Shown here piece after piece: positions 1 through 12,128 of a stretch of DNA of 45,068 bases. Position 1 is the stretch's first letter. Every line of letters begins with the position of its first letter. Made by a program: the position numbers and the translations under genes. The DNA is taken from contig WPIO01000444.1 of NCBI GenBank assembly GCA_009760855.2, positions 1 to 45,068 of the forward strand, given 5' to 3'. Under the pieces are notes generated by a model. That model was given only the letters and a program-made list of their open reading frames with translations. It ran no database searches and was not told where the DNA came from. The DNA comes from Cristatella mucedo (taxonomy: Eukaryota > Bryozoa > Phylactolaemata > Cristatellidae).

Positions 1-1268
1 GATGCAGACGAGAATGCATGGCCGAAATAATGGCGACATCTTCGTTCCAGTCTCTAAGTATTTCGGGAAGGTTTCTTGGCTGAGCTAATTTGACCTCGGT
101 TGCATGAGTAGTTTGCGCTCAACGCAGCCATGGAATTCAGCAGGTGGCCGCAGGCTTATAGCACCAAACTCTTTTTTGTACCTTTGATTGTGAACCCAGT
201 GTACGTTGGCATATAGGACGGGCCCGGGCTTTGTGAGCCAGTTTTCCAGAACCACATCATTCGAGCCGTTTCAACCAGTCACATGCTTAGTTTGCCGGCG
301 CCAAATGCTATCTCGGTTTGTATTACGTTTCGCAGATGGAGAAATCTAAGTTCAAAGCCATTGCCTGTATGTAACTACTAACCCAGCATACTTGAGAGGA
401 AGTGTGTTGTTTTACGGTAGTTCGTTGCTTACTTCCTCTGTTGACTAAATATTTGTGTCATATTGTGTTTTAAACTTCCTCGTCAAGGTGTCTCTCGATT
501 GAGATTCAATGGATCAAGCTCTTACAGTAATAAGGGCGCCTCCCACCCGTGCGTCTACTAAAATGCAGTAGTTCCAGACTAGCCAAAAACGTCGGCTCGT
601 CATAGTTAGACAGGTCTTAGCATTGCTATTTTTCGTCTGTGTGAAGTATTTCTCAGGGTTTTCATTGGGAAAGTTAGTTTTTTGCTTTGGTCTGGGAATA
701 AGCTGCTTGAGATTTGATGTAGAGATTAAGATCGGTGTTTAGCAAGCACTTCGGCACTCGTCTTTCGCAAGAAACTGTGCGTGAAGACCTCTTGCTACAG
801 ATAGCCGTCGTAGGCACCAGCGAGCTAAGCAGCTGCTGGTCGGCTTTCGCCAGAGTCACGCCGATGTTCGGCTAGACGGAACATGCTCTGGCATGTGGTA
901 ATCCAAACCATCACCTAGGAGTGAAACTTTCATGACGGCAGAAGCGATGGTCAATTAGCTTAACATGGACCCGGTTCCTACAGAGGGCTACGGTGACAGA
1001 TCCACACGTAGATAGAGTCGAGCTTAGAGCGGTTTGGAGGCCTATCAGTATTCAGAACGATCATAGGTGGAGTGGATATTCCTAACGTTACATTCCAGTA
1101 CGTATATTGAAGATGCCCTTCCGCTCTTTCTGGTGGCCTATTTGGCTGGGTTTATAACATCGTCCCTACCGATGAAGTTTACTGACCCTATCGGGTATTT
1201 ACTACCTGGCCCCAGATCTCTCCGTGTTGTCAACAGTCTTATTGGGGTTCGTAGATCGATACCGAGAG

Positions 1269-1272
1269 AATG
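1269..1272 (+). repeat. Target site duplication, left (AATG)
   Basis: The four bases AATG directly before the LTR are repeated directly after it. The empty site in other monomers is gagagaatgtac, with a single AATG. Confidence 0.85.
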
Positions 1273-1671
1273 TGTAGCGCCTTAATGGCCTTGGCTGAGT
1301 TTTAGCGCGAACAAGAGCTGTTCGGCGGCGGGCTAGAGCCCCCTTGTTCTGGAGCAGTGAGCCAGAGAGGAGCGGCAGTGCGGTTAGAGAGGAAGCGCTT
1401 CAGAGCAAGCCAGGAAGCTCTGAGACGAGCGGCGGCGATTCGGCCTTTAGAATTGGTCCGATACGATAGGAAGCTGCTGATAGATGTTGGCTGGCCTGTC
1501 AACCCCCGCCTTCCCTCTTTCCAAGGAAGAATCGTCTGAAACCAATTCGCCATTCAAGCTGGACAGAGGTGCCCTTCCAGTGGCCTGGGGACGGTATTAA
1601 TTCCTTTCCGTAATATGCCAAGGTGTCCGGACCCAATACCACTAAGCTCTTGCCCCATTGTTTCAGCTAGG

Positions 1672-1679
1672 TATTTAAG
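1672..1679 (+). promoter_or_regulatory. TATA-like box of the LTR
   Basis: tatttaag lies about 400 bp into the LTR, followed by the small palindrome gagcgacgctcgctc that may mark the start of the R region. Placement before the poly(A) signal fits an LTR promoter; activity is not shown. Confidence 0.5.
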
Positions 1680-1968
1680 AGTCGAGCGACGCTCGCTCTT
1701 GGTCTTGCGGTCTTTTTGTCTTTGGTCCGGCTTCGACCCCGTCGCACTCGTTTCTCTGAAAGCGAGGGAGGAGGGCGGGCGGTCCGCCGACGATGGACGG
1801 AAATGGACGAGACAGCGCTAGGAGGATTGGGTGGAACTCCACCGAATACGGTCGTATCGCGCCCGAGCTGGCATTTTGTGCGTTCTTTCGTGTTTTGTGT
1901 TTCTTTTGTGTCGTGTGTGTGCGAGCTAGCACGTGGTCTCGGCATAGGGATTTGCCGGTGCGAGCGAG

Positions 1969-2322
1969 GCGTAGTTGGCGTGTGTGGAGCCCTAGTTCCC
2001 CAGTTAGGGTATAAGCTCCGGTTCGCGCTTCAGTGTGGAGATATATCAGTGTGGAGAAGTATTTCCTCCGCAGGAGTGCTTGAGTTGGCGTGTGTGGAGT
2101 ATTCCTGTCGCACTGGTGGAAACCGAGTTCTAGTTCTCCGGGTAGGGTTTAGACTCTGGTTCGCGCTTCAGTGTGGAGAAGTATTCCTCAGCAAAAGTGT
2201 TTAAGTGGGGCGTGTTTGGGGTATTCCCTCGGCACAGGTGGGATCTGATTCCTAGTTCACCGGATGGGGGTTTAGGGTCCGGGTCGCGCTTAGTGTGGAG
2301 GAGTATTCCCTCCGCAAGAGTG
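1969..2322 (+). repeat. Three ~120 bp direct repeats inside the LTR
   Basis: Units at 1969-2078, 2079-2199 and 2200-2322 share the order gagttggcgtgtgtggag, ctagttc-ccgg-taggg-ttta, tcgcgcttcagtgtggag, and agtattcctccgca-gagtg. The first unit is shorter and has a local duplication of cagtgtggag. Such repeats in an LTR R/U5 or U3 region are often enhancer-like or length-polymorphic; their function here is unknown. Confidence 0.8.
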
Positions 2323-2397
2323 TTAGTGCAGTTGAGAGCGTGCGAGGAGTGTAGAGATAAAGCTGAACTAGACGCGCAGCGACTTTGTGCGCTTGCG

Positions 2398-2403
2398 AAT
2401 AAA
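2398..2403 (+). promoter_or_regulatory. Poly(A) signal of the LTR
   Basis: AATAAA is followed within 60 bp by a t/g-rich stretch (ctgtgtgtctcgctttcc), a usual downstream element. It lies about 720 bp after the TATA-like box, implying a long R region. Confidence 0.6.
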
Positions 2404-2620
2404 GTTCAGTAAAATCCCCAATCTGTGTGTCTCGCTTTCCAATTCACGCCGCGGACTCACGACCCCCTTTAGTAACGGTAAGCAGGTCAGCGCCAGAAAC
2501 GCTCGCTTCGTGGCGGCCAGTTTATTGCACGTAGGCGCGCACCGAACGGCAGTAGGCGCTAGGTTACGCCGCTTGGTAAGCGGCAGGTCAAGCCTACCCC
2601 GCCGAGCCTTGGGCGTTACA

Positions 2621-2624
2621 AATG
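2621..2624 (+). repeat. Target site duplication, right (AATG)
   Basis: The right-hand partner of the duplication at 1269-1272, followed by the resumed monomer (tacagaaacataattggcg). Confidence 0.85.
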
Positions 2625-5600
2625 TACAGAAACATAATTGGCGACATCTTCGTTCCGGTAAACTAAGTATTAAGGAAATGTTTACTGCAGAGGTGATTTG
2701 GACCTTGCTTGCATGACTCGGTGCTTAAGGCAGCCATGGCAGGTAAAAAAGTGGAGCACGCTTATCGTAACCAACTACTTTTTGCACCTTTGCTCTGAAC
2801 CCAACTCTACTAGGCCTGTAGGACTGTCCCAGGCTGTGTGAGCCAGTTTTCCAGACCAGAGATGTCGAGCCGTATGAACTAGTCACAAGCTTAGTTTGCC
2901 CCGCCAAATGAATTCTTCGCATAACGTTTAACGGATGGAGATGGCATAGTTTAACGCCATTGCCTGTATGTCACTGCTAATCCAGTATTCTTTCTAACCG
3001 CTATGTTTTAACGGGAGTCGTTGCTACTTCCTCAGTTGAATATTTGTGTCATATTGTGTGATAAACCTCCTTGTCAAGGTGTCTCTCAATTGAGTTTAAA
3101 TGGTGTAAACCCTTACAATGATAAGGCGCCTCCCACACGTAGGCTTACAAAAATGCACTAGTTACAGCCAAGGCAAAAGCGTAGGCTCGTCATAGGTAGA
3201 CAGGCTTAGGTGTGCTATTTTTCATCTTGGTGGAGTAATTCTCAGATTTTTTATTGAAAACATAGTTTTGCATTGTCTAAAATAAGCTTCTTGGGCATTC
3301 TGATGAAGAGCCCACGATCGGTCTGTAGCACTTCGGCCCTCTGCTTAGCCAGAACTGTGACCACAAGACTTCTTGGCTGCAGAGAGCCCTCGTGAGCACC
3401 AGCGAGCGCAGCAGTTGGTGGTCGGCTTTCGACAGAGTCACGCCGAAGACGGCTAGACGGAACACGCTCTGGCATGCAGCAGCCTAAGCCTCTCCTAGGA
3501 GTGACACTTTCAGGACTGCAGAAGCAATATCAGGACCTTAAAATGGCCCGGGTCTTAACGAGGGCAACGGTGAAAGATACAAACGAAATGGAGTCAAGGT
3601 TAAAGCGGTCGGAGCCTATCAGTATTTAGACAGAGCTGAGGCTGAGTGTTTATTCAAACGAGCTATGTCGTACGTAGTTAAAGATGCCCTTCCTCTCTTT
3701 TATTTTGGCCTATTTTGTGGGGTAATCAGATTCAACCCTGCCAATTAAGTTCACCACCCGTTGTGGTTTTTCCTACCGAGCCACATATTCTCCGTTGTTG
3801 TCAATAGTTTGATTGGGGTTAGTGGATCGATGCCGAGAGAATGTACGGCAAAAATAATGGCAACATCTTAGCTCCAGTTTCTTAAGTATTAAGGAAAGGT
3901 TTCCTGCAGATGGGACATGGACCTCGCTTGTAAGAATAGTTGCTCAACGCAGCAACGGATGTCAAAAAAAGGAGCACGCTTATCGTACCAAACTCCTTTT
4001 AGCACCTTTGCACTAAACCCAGTTCTACTTGGCCTGTAGGACGGGCCAGGCTGTGTGAGCCGGTTTTCCAGGCCACAACAGTTGAGCCGTTTCAACCAAT
4101 CACATGCTTACTTTTCTGGTGCCAAATTAATTCTTTCTATAACGTTTTACGGATGGCATTTGCTAAGTTCAAAGCCATTGCCTGTATATCACTACTAACC
4201 TAGTATCCTGGCAAGGTGGTGTGTTTTACCGGTAGTCGTTGTTACTTTCTCATTTGAATATTTGTGTCATATTGTATGATAAACATGCTCGTCAAGGTCT
4301 CCCTTAATTGATGTTCAATGGAGCAAGCCCTCCTAATAAGAAGGCGCCTCCTACATGTGGGCTTACAAAATACAGTAGTTACAGCCTAGTCAAAAGCCTT
4401 AGCTGAGTCATAAGTAGAAAGGCCTTGCAGCGCTATTTTCTGTCTCCTGTGACGTAATTTTCGGAGTTCTATCAAAAAGTTAGTTTTGCTTTGTCAGAAA
4501 TAGGCTGCTCGAGCATTTTGATGTGGAGCCCACGATCGGTCGGTGGCACTTCGGCACTCCATTTATCCGGAACTGTGACGTCAAGACTTCCTTGCTGTTG
4601 AGAGCCCTTTGAAGCACCAGCGAGTTTAGCAGCTGCTGGTCAGCCTTCGACAGAGTCAAAGCCGGTAATGGCGAGACAGAGCACGCCCTGGCATGCAGCG
4701 CCCAAAGCCTCGGCTTCGAGTGACATTTTCAAGTCTGCAGACGCGATGTTAGGAGCTTAAAATTGCACTGAGTCCAACTGAGTGTAACCGGGACAGATAC
4801 GAACGCAAAAGAGTCCGGCTTAGAGCGGTTGGACCCTATCACTATTCACACCGAGGTGAGGCAGAGTGTGTATTCTAACGTTCGCTGTCGTACGTTGTTG
4901 GAGATACCCTTCCTCTTTTCGATGTAGGCCGATAGGATGGGGTTATCAGGGTCGTCCCTACCAGTTAAGTTGACTGGCCATTCGGTTTTTAACTACCTGG
5001 CCCCATATTCTCCCTTGTTATCAAAAGTCTGATTGGGGTTAGTAGATCGATGCTTAGAGAATGTATGGCCGAAAAAAATGGCGACATCTTCGTTCCATTC
5101 TCTAAGTATTTTAAAAAAGTATCCTGGCAGAGCTGATTTGGACCGAGCTTGCAAGAGTAGTTGCACAACGCAGCCATGGAAGTCAAGCAGGTGGAGCAAA
5201 ATTATCGTACCAAACTCCTTTTTGCACCTTTGCACCTAACCCAATCCTACTTGGCCTATAGAACTGGGCCAGGCTGTGTGAGCCAGTTTTCCAGGCCACC
5301 ACATTCGAGTGGTTTCAATCAGTCACATGCTTAGTTTGCCGGCGCAAAAAATAAATTCTGTGAATAACGTTTCACGGATGGCGATTGCATAGTTTGAACC
5401 CATTGCACGTATTTTACTGCCAACCCAGTATTCTTGCTAAGCGTTCTGTTTTAACGGGATTCGTTGCTACTTCCTCAGTTGAATATTTGTGTCATATTGT
5501 GTGATAAACATTCTTGTCAAGATGTGTCTCGATTGAGGTTCATTAAAGCAAGCCCTCACAATAATAAGGCGCCTTACACACGTGGGCTTACAAAAATGTA

Positions 5601-6392
5601 CTAGTTACAGCCTAGCCAAAAGCGTCGGTTCGTCATACGTAGACGGGCGTTGCAGTGCACATTTTCGTCTTTTGTGGAGTTATTTTCGCGGTTCTATAAA
5701 AAATCTAGTTTTGCATTGTCTGACATAAATTGCTTGAGCATTTTGATGTAGATCCCACGATTGGTCTGTAGCACTTCGGCCCTCTGCTTAGGCGGAACTG
5801 TGACCTGAAGACTTCTTGGCTGCAGATAGCCCTTTGAAGCACCAGCGAGCTTAGCACTTGGTGGTCAGCTTTCGACAGAATCACGCCGATCACGGCTAGA
5901 CGGAACACGCTCTGGCATGCAGCAGCCAAAGCCTCACCAAAGTGTGACAGTTTTAGGACTGCAGAAGCGATGTCGGGAGCTTCAAATGGCCCGGGTCTTA
6001 ACGAGGGTAATGGAGACAGATAAAAACGAAACAGGGTCGAGCTTAGAGAGGTGGGAGTCTATCAGTATTCACACCGAGCTAAGGCGGAGTGTGTATTCTA
6101 ACGTTCGATGTCGTACGTAGTTGAAGATGCCCTTCCTCTCTTTTATGTTGGCCTATTGGATGGGGTATCAGATTCGTCCCTACCAATGAGGTTGACTGAC
6201 CGTTCGGGTTTTTACTAAGTCGCCCTGTATTCTCCCTTGTTGTCAACAGTCTGATTGGTGTTAGTAGGTCGATACCGAGAGAATGTACGACCAAAATAAT
6301 AGAGACATCTTCGTTCCAGTCTCTAAGTATTGATTAAACGTTTCCTGCAGAAGTGACTTGGACCTCGCTTGCAAGACTAGTTGCTCAACGCA

Positions 6393-6546
6393 GCCATGTA
6401 AGTCAAGCCGGTGGTGCACACTTATCGTACCAAACTCCTTTTTGCACCTTGGCACCATCCCAATTATACTCGGCCTACAGGACTGGGCCAGGCTGTGTGA
6501 GCCAGTTTTCCTGGCCACAGATGTCGAGCCGTTTGAACCAGTCACA
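6393..6546 (+). repeat. Partial monomer duplication / recombination junction
   Basis: The gccatgg-to-gtcac part of the monomer (154 bp) occurs twice in a row, at 6393 and again at 6547. The second piece is not a copy of the first. It carries gaattcaagcagg and a poly-pyrimidine variant like monomers of the 8985 or 16061 type, whereas the first resembles the 5173 type. This looks like unequal recombination between two diverged monomers at the gtcac/agcc boundary, not a local slippage duplication. Confidence 0.7.
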
Positions 6547-9372
6547 GCCATGGAATTCAAGCAGGTGGAGCAGGCTTATCGTATCAAACTCCTTTATGTA
6601 CCTTTGCTCTAAACCCAATTCTACTTGGCCTAAAGGAATGGGCCGGTCTGTGTGAGCCTGTCTTCCAGGCCACAACAGCCTAGCTCTTTCAACCAGTCAC
6701 ATGCTTAGTTTGCTGGCGCCAATTGAATTCTTTCTGTGACGTTTCGCAGGTGGCTATCGCTACGTTCAAAGCCATTGCCTGTATATAACTACTAACCCAG
6801 CATACTTGCGAGGCGGTGTGTTTTAACGGTAGTTATTGCTACTTCCTCAGTTGAATATTTGTGTCATATTGTGTGATAATCCTCCTTGTCAAAGTGTTCC
6901 TCGATTGAGATTCAATGGAGCAAGCCCTTACCATAATAAGGCGCCTCCCACACGTGCGCTTACGCAAATGCAGTAGTTACAGCCAAGGCAAAGCGTCGGC
7001 TCGTCATAGGTAGACAGGCTTAGCACTGCTATTTTCCGTCTTATGCGGAGTAACTCTCGGGGTTCTATTGGAAATTTAGTTTTGCATTGTCTGAAATAAG
7101 CTGCTCGAGCATTTTGATGTAGATATTAAGATCGGGGTATAGGACTTCGGCACTCTGCTTAGCAAGAACTGTGACGTGAAGACATTGTGGGTACAGATAG
7201 CCGTCGGTAGCACCTGTGAGCTTAGCGGCTGCTGGTCGGCTTTCGACAGAGTCACGCCGATGTCGGCTAGACGGAACACGCTCTGGCATTCAGCATCCAA
7301 AGCCTCACCTACGAGTGACACTTTCAGGACTGCAGTAGCGATGTCAGGAGCTTAAAAGAGCCCCGGGCCCTAACGAGGGTAACGGTGACAGATAGATACG
7401 AAATAGAGTCGAGCTAAGAGCGGTTGGAGCCTATCAGTGTTCAGACCGAGCAGAGGCGGAGTGTGTATTCTAACGTTCGATGTCGTACGTAGTTAAAGAT
7501 GCCCTTCCTCTCTTTTGTGTTGGCCTATTGGATGGGCTTATAACATTCGTCCCTACCGATCAAGTTGACTGACCATTCGGGTGTTGACTACCTGGCCCCA
7601 TATTCTCCCTTGTCGTCAACAGTCTAATTAGGGTAATAGATCGATACCGAGAGAATGTACGGAAACATAATTGGCGACATTTTCGTTCCGGTCTCCAAAG
7701 ATTTAAGGAAAGGTTTCCTGCGGAGGTGATTTGGACCTTGCTTGCATGACTCGTTGCTCAAGGCAGCCATGGAAGTTAAAAAAGTGAAGCACGCTTATCG
7801 TACCAAACTCCGTTTTCACCTTTGCACCGAACCCAATTCTACTTGGCCAGTAGGACTGGTCCAGGCTGTGTGAACCAGTTTTCCAGGCCACTGCAGTCGA
7901 GCCGTATAAACCAGTCACGTGCTTAGTTTGCCGGCGCCAACTGCATTCTTCGTATAACGCTCAACGGATGGCGATTGCATAGTTTAAAGCCATCGCCTGT
8001 ATGGCACTGCTAACCCAGTATTCTTGCGAAGCTGTGTGTTTTAACGGGCGTCGTTGCTACTTCCTCAGTTGAATATTTGTGTCATGTTGTGTGACAAACC
8101 TCCTTGTCAAGGTTTCTGTCGATTGAGGTTAAATGGTGTAAACCCTTACAATACTAAGGCGCCTCCCACACGTGGGATTACAAAAATGCACTAGTTACAG
8201 CGAAGCCAAAAGCGTAGGCTCGTCATGGGTAGACTGGCATAGCTGTGCTTTTTTTGCCTTTGGTGAAGTATTTCTATGGGTAAGATTGAAAACATAGTTT
8301 TGCATTGTCTAAAATAAGCTTCTTGAGCATTCTGATGAAGAGCCCACGATCGGTCTGTAGCACTTCGGCCCTCTGCTCTGCCGGAGCTGTGACCACAAGA
8401 CTTCTTGGCTGCAGAGAGCCCTCTGAAGCACCAGCGACCTTAGCAGTTGGTGATCGGCTCTCGACAGAGTCACGCTGATGACGGCTAGACGGAACACGCT
8501 ATGGCATGCAGCAGCCGAAGCCTCTCCTAGGAGTGACACTTTCAGGACTGCAGACGCATTGTCAGGAGCTTAAATTGGGCCGGGTCTTAACGAGGGCAAC
8601 GGTGACAGATACAAACGAAATAATGTCGAGGTCAGAGCGGTCCGAGCCTCTCAGTATTTAGACAGAGCTGAGGCTGAGTGGGTATTCCAACGCGCTTTGT
8701 CGAACGTAGTTGAAGATGCCCTTACTCTCTTTTATGTTGGCCAATTCGCTGGGGTTATCAGATTCATCCCTAGCAATGAAATCGACCGACCGTTGTGGTT
8801 TTTACTACCTGGCCACATATTCTCCCTTGTTGTCAACAGTCTGATTGGGGTTAGTAGATCAATGATGAGAGAATGTAAAGCCTAAATAATGGCGACGTGT
8901 TCGTTCCAGTCTCTAAGTATTTAGGGAAGGTTTTCTGGCTGAGCTGATTTAGACCTCGGTTTGCATGAGTAGTTGCTCAATGCAGCCATGGAATGGAATT
9001 CAAGCAGGTGGAGCAGGCTTATCGACCCAAACTCCTTTTTGTACCTTTGCTCTGAACCCAATTCTACTTTGCCTGTAGGTTTGGGCCAGGCTATGTGAGC
9101 CAGTTTTCCAGGCCACAACAGTCTAGCCGTTTCAACCAGTCACATGCTTAGTTTGCTGGCGCCAATTGAATTCTTTCTATGACGTTTCGCAGATGGCTAT
9201 AGCTAAGTTCAAAGCCATTGCCTGTATGAAACTACTAACGCAGCATACTTGCGAGGCGGTGTGATTTAACCGTAGCTGTTGCTACTTCCTCAGTTGAATA
9301 TTTGTGTCATATTGTGTGATAATCCTCCTTGTCAAAGTGTCCCTCGATTGAGATTCAATGGAGCAAGCCCTT

Positions 9373-9631
9373 CCTTGTGATTCGTCCTCGATGTGGCTAA
9401 AGGTGCTGACACTGTTACATGCTGCTACTAACCACATTTGCGTGAGGACTCAGTGCATTAACCAAAACCAGGTTAGACATTGTGTTTGTTTTTCAAGCAT
9501 GAGTTTGCTTACTATTCATTGAGTACACTTTGCAGCAAATGTAAAGCCCCTAGAAAGAGATTAAATTCTCTGAGGGCGCCGCTTTATCAAGTGCAATTAT
9601 TATGATTCTTATTATATTATGAAAGCTCGCA
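9373..9631 (+). mobile_element. L2-type LINE, 3' UTR fragment only
   Basis: From ccttgtgattcgtcctcgat to the ttattatattat tail this matches the 3' end of the L2 copy at 29173-29417. It includes the shared tggcactt-like spacer, the stem-loop aagcccctagaaagagatta and an ATT-rich tail. It replaces about 60 bp of the host monomer after gagcaagccctt. Extreme 5' truncation is typical for LINE insertions. It has diverged more than the 28 kb copy, so it is probably older. Confidence 0.8.
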
Positions 9632-9700
9632 TTGTCGTAATTAGACAGAGCAATGCATGGCTGTTTTCCGCTCATGTGAGTAGTGCGTTGGAAGTTTTAT

Positions 9701-9715
9701 CCCCCCCCCCCCCCC
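9701..9715 (+). repeat. Poly-C tract (15 bp)
   Basis: An uninterrupted run of 15 C in the monomer that follows the L2 fragment; equivalent monomers have no such run. It may be real or a consensus artefact. Confidence 0.8.
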
Positions 9716-10353
9716 GAAACGTTATTTTGCTTTGTCAGAAATAGCGGCTGAGAGCATTTTGATGTGAAGCCCACGACGTGTCTGTGCATTTCGGCCCTAA
9801 TTATCCAGAACTGTGACCGCCAGACTTCCTTGTAAGGTAGGTAGGCCCACTGAAGCACAAGCAAGCAGAGATGGCTGGCTGGTCGTCTTTCGATCTAGTC
9901 AAGCCGACAACGGCGAGGGCAGAGCAACGCCCGGCATGAAGCCGCCCAAAGCCTTAGCTTCGAGAATAACTTTCAGGTCTGGAGAGGCGATTTCAGGAAG
10001 CCTGATGTTAAGATTGCACTGAGTCCTATGATGGTAAGATCATTATACCAACGGCATTGGAGTCGGGCTAGGAGCGGTTGGATCCGTCAGGTATTCAGAC
10101 GGAGCTAGATGAGGCAGACTGTGTATTAATAAACGTCGCTGTAGGACGAACGTTTTAAACACCACTTCCATTTCACTGTTTAGGCCATACGATGGGGATA
10201 TCGGGTCTTCCCTTAATAATCAATCTTGACGGCCATTCGGATTTTCACCACGTGGCCCGATATTCCCGAGTTGTCAAAAGTCTAATTGGGGTAGTAGACC
10301 AATGCCAAGAGAAGGCATGGCCGAAATAATGACGAAATCTCGTTCCAGTCTCT

Positions 10354-12128
10354 AGCGATGCTTAGCAGTTGGTTATCGGCTCTCGACAGTGTCACGCTGA
10401 TGACGGCTAGACGGAACACGCTCTGGCATGCGAGCAGCCAACGCCTCTTCCTAGGAGTGACACTTTCACGACTGCAGAAGTAGATAATGTCAGGAGCTTA
10501 AATTGGGCCGGGTCTTAACGAGGGTAACAGTGACAGATACAAACGAAATAGAGTCGAGGTTATAGCGGTCGGAGCCTCTCAGTATTCAGACAGAGCTGAG
10601 GCTAAGTGTGTATTCAAACGCGCTTATCGTACGTAGTTGAAGATGACCTTACTCTCTTTCATGTTGGCGTATTGGGATGGGGTTAGCAGATTCATCCCTA
10701 GCAAATTAAGTCGACCGACCGTTGCGGCTTTTACTACCTGGCCACATATTCTCCCTTGTTGTCAACAGTCTGATTGGGGTTAGTAGATCGATGCCGAGAG
10801 AATGCATTCGCGAAATAATGGCGACGTCTTCGTTCCAGTCTCTAAGTATTTAGGGAAGGTGTTCTAGCTGAGCTAATTTGGACCTCCGTTTGCAAGAGTA
10901 GTTGCTCAATGCAGCCATGGAAGTCAAGCAGGTGGAGCAGGCTTATCGTACCAAACTCCTATTTGTACCTTTGCTCTGAACCCAATTTTACTTGGCCTAA
11001 AGGATGGGCCCGGGCTGTGTGAGCCAGGTTTCCAGGGCCACAACAGTTTAGCCGTTTCAACCAGTCACATCTTAGTTTGCTGGCACCGATTGAATTCTTT
11101 CTATGACGTTTTCGCAGATGGCTATAGCTCCTAAAGTTCAAAGCCATTGGCTGTATGTTTTCACTACTAACCCAGAATAATCTTGCGTGGCGCGTGTGTT
11201 TAACGGTAGTTGTTGCTACTTCCTCAGTTGAATATTTGTGTCTATTGTGTGATAATCCTTCCTTGTCAAAGTGTCCCTCGATTGAGATTCAATGGAGCAA
11301 GCCCTTACAATAAAATGCAGAGTAACAAGTTTACAGCCTAGCCGAAGGCGTCGGCTCGTCATAGGTAGACAGCTTAGCAGTGCTATTTTTCGTCTTTTTG
11401 CGAGTAATTCTCGGGGTTCTATTGGAAAAGTTAGTTTCGCATTGTCTGAAAGAAGCTTCTGAGCATTCTGATGTTGAGCCCACGATCGGTCTGTAGCACT
11501 TCGGCCCTCCGCTTAGCCTAAACTGTGACGAGAAGACTTCTTGTCAGTAGGTAGCCCTCTGAAGCAAAGCGAGCTTAGCAGTTGGTGATCGGCTCTCGAC
11601 AGAGTGACGCTGATGACGGCTAGACGGAACACGCTCTGGCATGCGAGCAGCCACATCCTCACCTATGAGTGACACTTTCAGGACTGCAGTAGCGATGTCA
11701 GGAGCTTAAAAGAGCCCCGATTCTTAACGAGGGTAACGGGTGACAGATACAAACGAATAGAGTCGAGCTAAGAGCGGTTGGGAATCTATCAGTGTTCAGA
11801 CGAGCAGAGGGCGGAGTGTGTATTCTAACGATCGATGTCGTACGTAGTTAAAAGATGCCCTGACTCTCTTTTATGTTGGCCTATTGGATGGGGTTTTAGA
11901 TTCGTCCCTACCGATTAGGTTGACTGACCGTTCGGGTGTTTACTACCAGACCCCATATTCTCCCTTGTTGTCAACAGTCGGATTGGTGTTAGTACATCGA
12001 TACCGAGAGAATGTACGGAAAAAACAAAAAATTGACGACACCTTCGTTCCAGTTTCCTAAGTTATTGAGACGAGCTTTTCCCGCACAGGTGATTTCGACC
12101 TTGCTTGCAAGACCGTTTGCTCAAGGCA
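10354..12128 (+). repeat. Truncated higher-order repeat tail with junction
   Basis: At about 10354 the monomer jumps from cgttccagtctctag directly into the middle of another monomer (cttagcagttggttatcgg), skipping the first half. From here rightwards the sequence matches 16704 onwards with an offset of about 6343 bp, apart from many small indels. It is therefore the tail of an additional HOR unit joined to the left block. The jump is direct sequence evidence; whether it is biological or an assembly join cannot be settled here. Confidence 0.7.

Larger units (their letters stand above)
1273..2620 (+). mobile_element. Solo LTR of an LTR retrotransposon (1348 bp)
   Basis: This segment interrupts a satellite monomer exactly between gagagaatg and aatgtacagaaacataattg. 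It begins tgtagcgcc and ends ggcgttaca, a nine-base terminal inverted repeat with one mismatch in canonical TG...CA form. It is flanked by a 4 bp direct repeat, AATG. It contains a TATA-like box and a poly(A) signal in the right order. No internal region, primer-binding site or second LTR is present, so it is a solo LTR left by recombination. The 4 bp duplication and the terminal sequence fit Ty3/Gypsy-type elements, but without coding sequence the superfamily is inference. Short open frames inside it are not credible genes. Confidence 0.85.
1..10353 (+). repeat. Left block of diverged monomers, 1220 bp period
   Basis: Monomers start near 127, 2733, 3952, 5173, 6393/6547, 7766 and 8985. Excluding insertions their spacing is strikingly constant (1219, 1221, 1220, 1219, 1219 bp), yet their sequences differ from each other more than the copies in the centre do. 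The first measurable monomer (127-2732) is enlarged by a solo LTR and the 8985 monomer by an L2 fragment. No higher-order pattern is visible here, which fits an older, less homogenised flank of the array. Confidence 0.85.

Noticed and set aside
1667-2204. Open frames on both strands within the LTR, up to 162 codons
   Set aside because: They lie across the R region and the internal triplicate repeat of a solo LTR and resemble no protein family.
5082-5110. ttcgttcc as part of a CENP-B box
   Set aside because: Only the first six bases agree; the conserved second half of the CENP-B box is absent in all monomers examined.
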